DNA of 64,000 bases from Spodoptera frugiperda (Eukaryota; Arthropoda; Insecta; Lepidoptera; Noctuidae): positions 3,038,001-3,102,000 of the forward strand of contig NC_064239.1 in NCBI RefSeq assembly GCF_023101765.2. The letters are read 5' to 3'. A program made the position numbers and the translations under genes. Every line of letters starts with the position of its first letter. Positions within the stretch are counted from its first letter, which is position 1. A model generated the notes under the pieces. The model was given only the letters and a program-made list of their open reading frames with translations, had not been told where the DNA came from and searched no databases. Positions 62,240-64,000 of the stretch are shown here, piece after piece.

Positions 62240-62470
62240 GTAATTGAACATTGGCACCCACACGTAGCGCCTACGTTTCGCAGAAGGTTGTGGATGGTAT
62301 ACGTTCAAGTTTGTATGGGCATTGTGGGCCGCACAAATGGGCGGAAGCGCGTTGATTCGAGATGGGCACCATGTGCGCCGGCGCCTCGAACACAACCTGG
62401 CGCCGCGTACACCGCGATACGTGAGGAAATCTCTCCGATCGTACCTGGCTGGTTTATGCGCTGACAAGTA
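62240..62470. other. GC-rich stretch upstream of Gremlin
   Basis: Three overlapping frames are open on both strands (about 60-78 codons), which reflects composition rather than coding. The motif GGCGCC recurs. Position 0.6 kb before the candidate first exon makes a promoter-proximal or upstream untranslated exon role possible. Confidence 0.3.
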
Positions 62471-62825
62471 TTCTGCCTAATTTTCGTTTGCCGCACAGAG
62501 GCTTTTTGGTTTAACTTTCTTTTGTCTTTACTGTTACATTCAAATTAGACAGCAACAGTATTTGTTATAAAGTATAAGTGTTGTTTTCTAGATAAAAACT
62601 TATAATATAACATTACCTATTTTAAAATTACAAAGTGACAAAAACTTCTTTGACCTTTTTTTTATTGTCACATAAATATACAAAAACAAGTTTATCTCTA
62701 ATTTCATTATCTAGGAACCGAGAAGGCAGGTTTTACAATTGTTTGCAAACAGATGGCCGTGAGACGCCGCCATTAAGAAAGCGCATTGTAAAAAGGATTA
62801 TAAAGATTTGTATTGCGACCGTAGT

Positions 62826-63069
62826 AATCCGAAACACATGTGGTGCGAGGTGTCGCGTCTGTGAGCGGTGGCTGGTAGTAACGGTTCTGTGGTGGAGGCG
62901 CGGTGCGTGACTCATCTCTCGTTCATTGAGCGGTGGTCCATTGAGCCGCGCTTGCGCTCATTACCGCTCCGCCGGCCGGCCCTGCGCACACGCAAACAGC
63001 GCGCCGCTCGCGGACCGACTACACCGACGCACTGCCTACGACATGTTGGCTCCCATCTCTAGATACGAC
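62826..63069 (+). other. Candidate 5' exon/promoter region of the Gremlin homologue
   Basis: A GC-rich segment ends in a consensus donor, TACGAC|GTGAGT, with GT at 63070. Splicing from 63069 to 63203 would remove a 133-bp intron with acceptor TTATTGTTGCAG. The in-frame ATG at 63043 would then add nine residues (MLAPISRYD) before the MENL start, and an in-frame ATG at 62926 would add 48. The exon's 5' end and true transcription start are unknown. Confidence 0.5.
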
Positions 63070-63202
63070 GTGAGTTTAGCCTACGACATCCGCTCCGGCG
63101 AAGCCTACGGACTAAAATTAACGCGACGCCTTATTTGAACGACAGCAATTTAATTGCTGCGAATTTAATATATTTTATTAATAACCAAATTTATTGTTGC
63201 AG

Positions 63203-63880
63203 ATGGAGAACTTATCGAAATCGCATATCTGGCTCGCGGCCGCAGCCATCCTGGCGACGTGCGGGGTGTGCGCCGGCGCTGGCGTCGGCAACAGGAAGCC
63301 GTTCACGCCGACCGACTCGATCCTGGACATCATTGATACTGAACAAGTGCAGAGGTTCCTCGCGGAGAGACAGCGAGCGGAGCAGGCCACTGCATCCTCT
63401 TCTACGTCTTTTGTGCAAAGAAACGAACTCGGAGATGGCAGTTCTGAGACGGGTATGGTGGTATCCTTGCCTGAGCAAGAAGATACTACGGAATTGCCCC
63501 CGGGAGTCGAATTCAGGAAAATATTGAAATCATCAAAGAACGCTTTGGTCGTTACTAAGAAAGATTATCTCAAGGAAGATTGGTGTAAAACCGAGCCTTT
63601 GGTTCAGAAAATCCGAGAACCGGGTTGTCTGCCCACAACAGTGATAAACAAATTCTGCTACGGACAGTGCAACTCGTTTTACATACCGAAGGGCCCGCGG
63701 CGACGCGACAACAACGCTGACCGGCCGCAGCCAGCCTTCAAATCTTGTTCGTTTTGTAGGCCTAAGAAGTTTACTTGGGTGACAGTGACTCTGCGTTGTC
63801 CCGGTCAGAACCCGCCATTTAGACGCAAGCGGTTACAGAAGGTCAAACAGTGCAAGTGTTTACCTGTCGGAGTGAATTGA
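63203..63880 (+). CDS. Gremlin/DAN-family secreted BMP antagonist
   Basis: Secreted cystine-knot protein of the DAN family, closest to Gremlin, which binds BMP-type ligands outside the cell and blocks receptor access. From the ATG at 63203, which directly follows a TTGTTGCAG splice acceptor, the product is 225 aa. A signal peptide spans about 1-25 (HIWLAAAAILATCGVCAG). A variable, partly Ser/Glu-rich linker runs to about 120, and the C-terminal cystine knot spans 128-219. Nine cysteines are at 128, 142, 152, 156, 182, 185, 199, 217 and 219, in the Gremlin spacing. Signature blocks are FCYGQCNSFYIPKGPRR, SCSFCRPKKFTWVTVTLRCP and KVKQCKCLP. The whole mature domain is in one exon. A basic segment (FRRKRLQKVK) may bind heparan sulfate, by analogy with vertebrate Gremlin. 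A start further upstream through the exon ending at 63069 is possible. Family call is secure; orthology to Gremlin 1 versus 2 is not meaningful here. Confidence 0.93.
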   Translation: MENLSKSHIWLAAAAILATCGVCAGAGVGNRKPFTPTDSILDIIDTEQVQRFLAERQRAEQATASSSTSFVQRNELGDGSSETGMVVSLPEQEDTTELPPGVEFRKILKSSKNALVVTKKDYLKEDWCKTEPLVQKIREPGCLPTTVINKFCYGQCNSFYIPKGPRRRDNNADRPQPAFKSCSFCRPKKFTWVTVTLRCPGQNPPFRRKRLQKVKQCKCLPVGVN

Positions 63881-64000
63881 CGTTAGTAGTGAGACGGACC
63901 CTGCAGTAACAGAGGCGGTTCGACCGCCAGCTTGCGACGCACTAGTGCGCACGGGACGCCTGGCTGTCCAGGGTGACGGCGGACGGAGCACCGGCAGGCT
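63881..64000 (+). other. Start of Gremlin 3' UTR, truncated by window end
   Basis: GC-rich sequence after the stop, with small inverted repeats (GGCGGTTCGACCGCC; GCGACGCACTAGTGCGC). No polyadenylation signal appears before the window ends. Confidence 0.6.

Larger units (their letters stand above)
53529..62825. other. Intergenic DNA upstream of the Gremlin homologue
   Basis: No supportable exon. Contents I can name are the SINE fragment at 57753-57872, the repeat at 58328-58560 and GC-rich blocks near 59495-59530, 59698-59760 and 62260-62470. Part of this may be intron or enhancer sequence of the Gremlin gene; sequence alone does not show it. Confidence 0.4.

Noticed and set aside
62231..62496. 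Overlapping open frames on both strands in GC-rich DNA
   Set aside because: High GC removes stop codons in all frames; no homology to any known protein and no splice consensus around them.

Overview
This is eukaryotic nuclear DNA from an insect, most likely a moth. The three recognisable genes are metazoan and rich in introns. The AT-rich remainder is full of repeats of lepidopteran, probably noctuid, type: a SINE with a CCGGAGCTGCGGACT head, tRNA-derived SINE pieces, Helitron-like ends finishing in CTAGT, and 5'-truncated non-LTR elements. The species call is inference from repeat style. No bacterial, CRISPR or viral feature is visible.

Layout. (1) 123-4210, + strand: the 3' seven coding exons of Eaf (ELL-associated factor); its first exon lies upstream of the window. 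(2) 6460-12947, + strand: a complete nine-exon gene for a TAF6-like SAGA subunit (Saf6/TAF6L, 549 aa). Its introns hold SINEs, a palindromic MITE, a Helitron-like end and a CCCAATCC-type minisatellite. (3) About 12,950-62,800: roughly 50 kb in which I find no convincing coding exon. It consists of repeats, several short CpG-rich islands and one striking structure, a palindrome at 25293-26909 with 683-bp arms that differ at only one position I could find. (4) 63203-63880, + strand: the cystine-knot coding exon of a secreted Gremlin/DAN-family BMP antagonist, preceded by a GC-rich candidate first exon with a good splice donor.

Eaf and Saf6 both belong to the RNA polymerase II transcription machinery (elongation and SAGA coactivator). 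The Gremlin homologue is a developmental signalling gene, and the large gene-poor tract before it would suit a regulatory landscape or a long first intron. Nothing in the sequence shows that the three genes are functionally linked.

The most unusual item is the 25.3-26.9 kb palindrome. It is non-coding, and each arm carries four copies of a 13-bp TGTGGTCCCTCAG-type motif, three of them in one orientation about 160 bp apart. If transcribed, it would form a long, almost perfectly paired hairpin. It may be a fold-back transposon, a hairpin-RNA (endo-siRNA) locus, or an assembly artefact.
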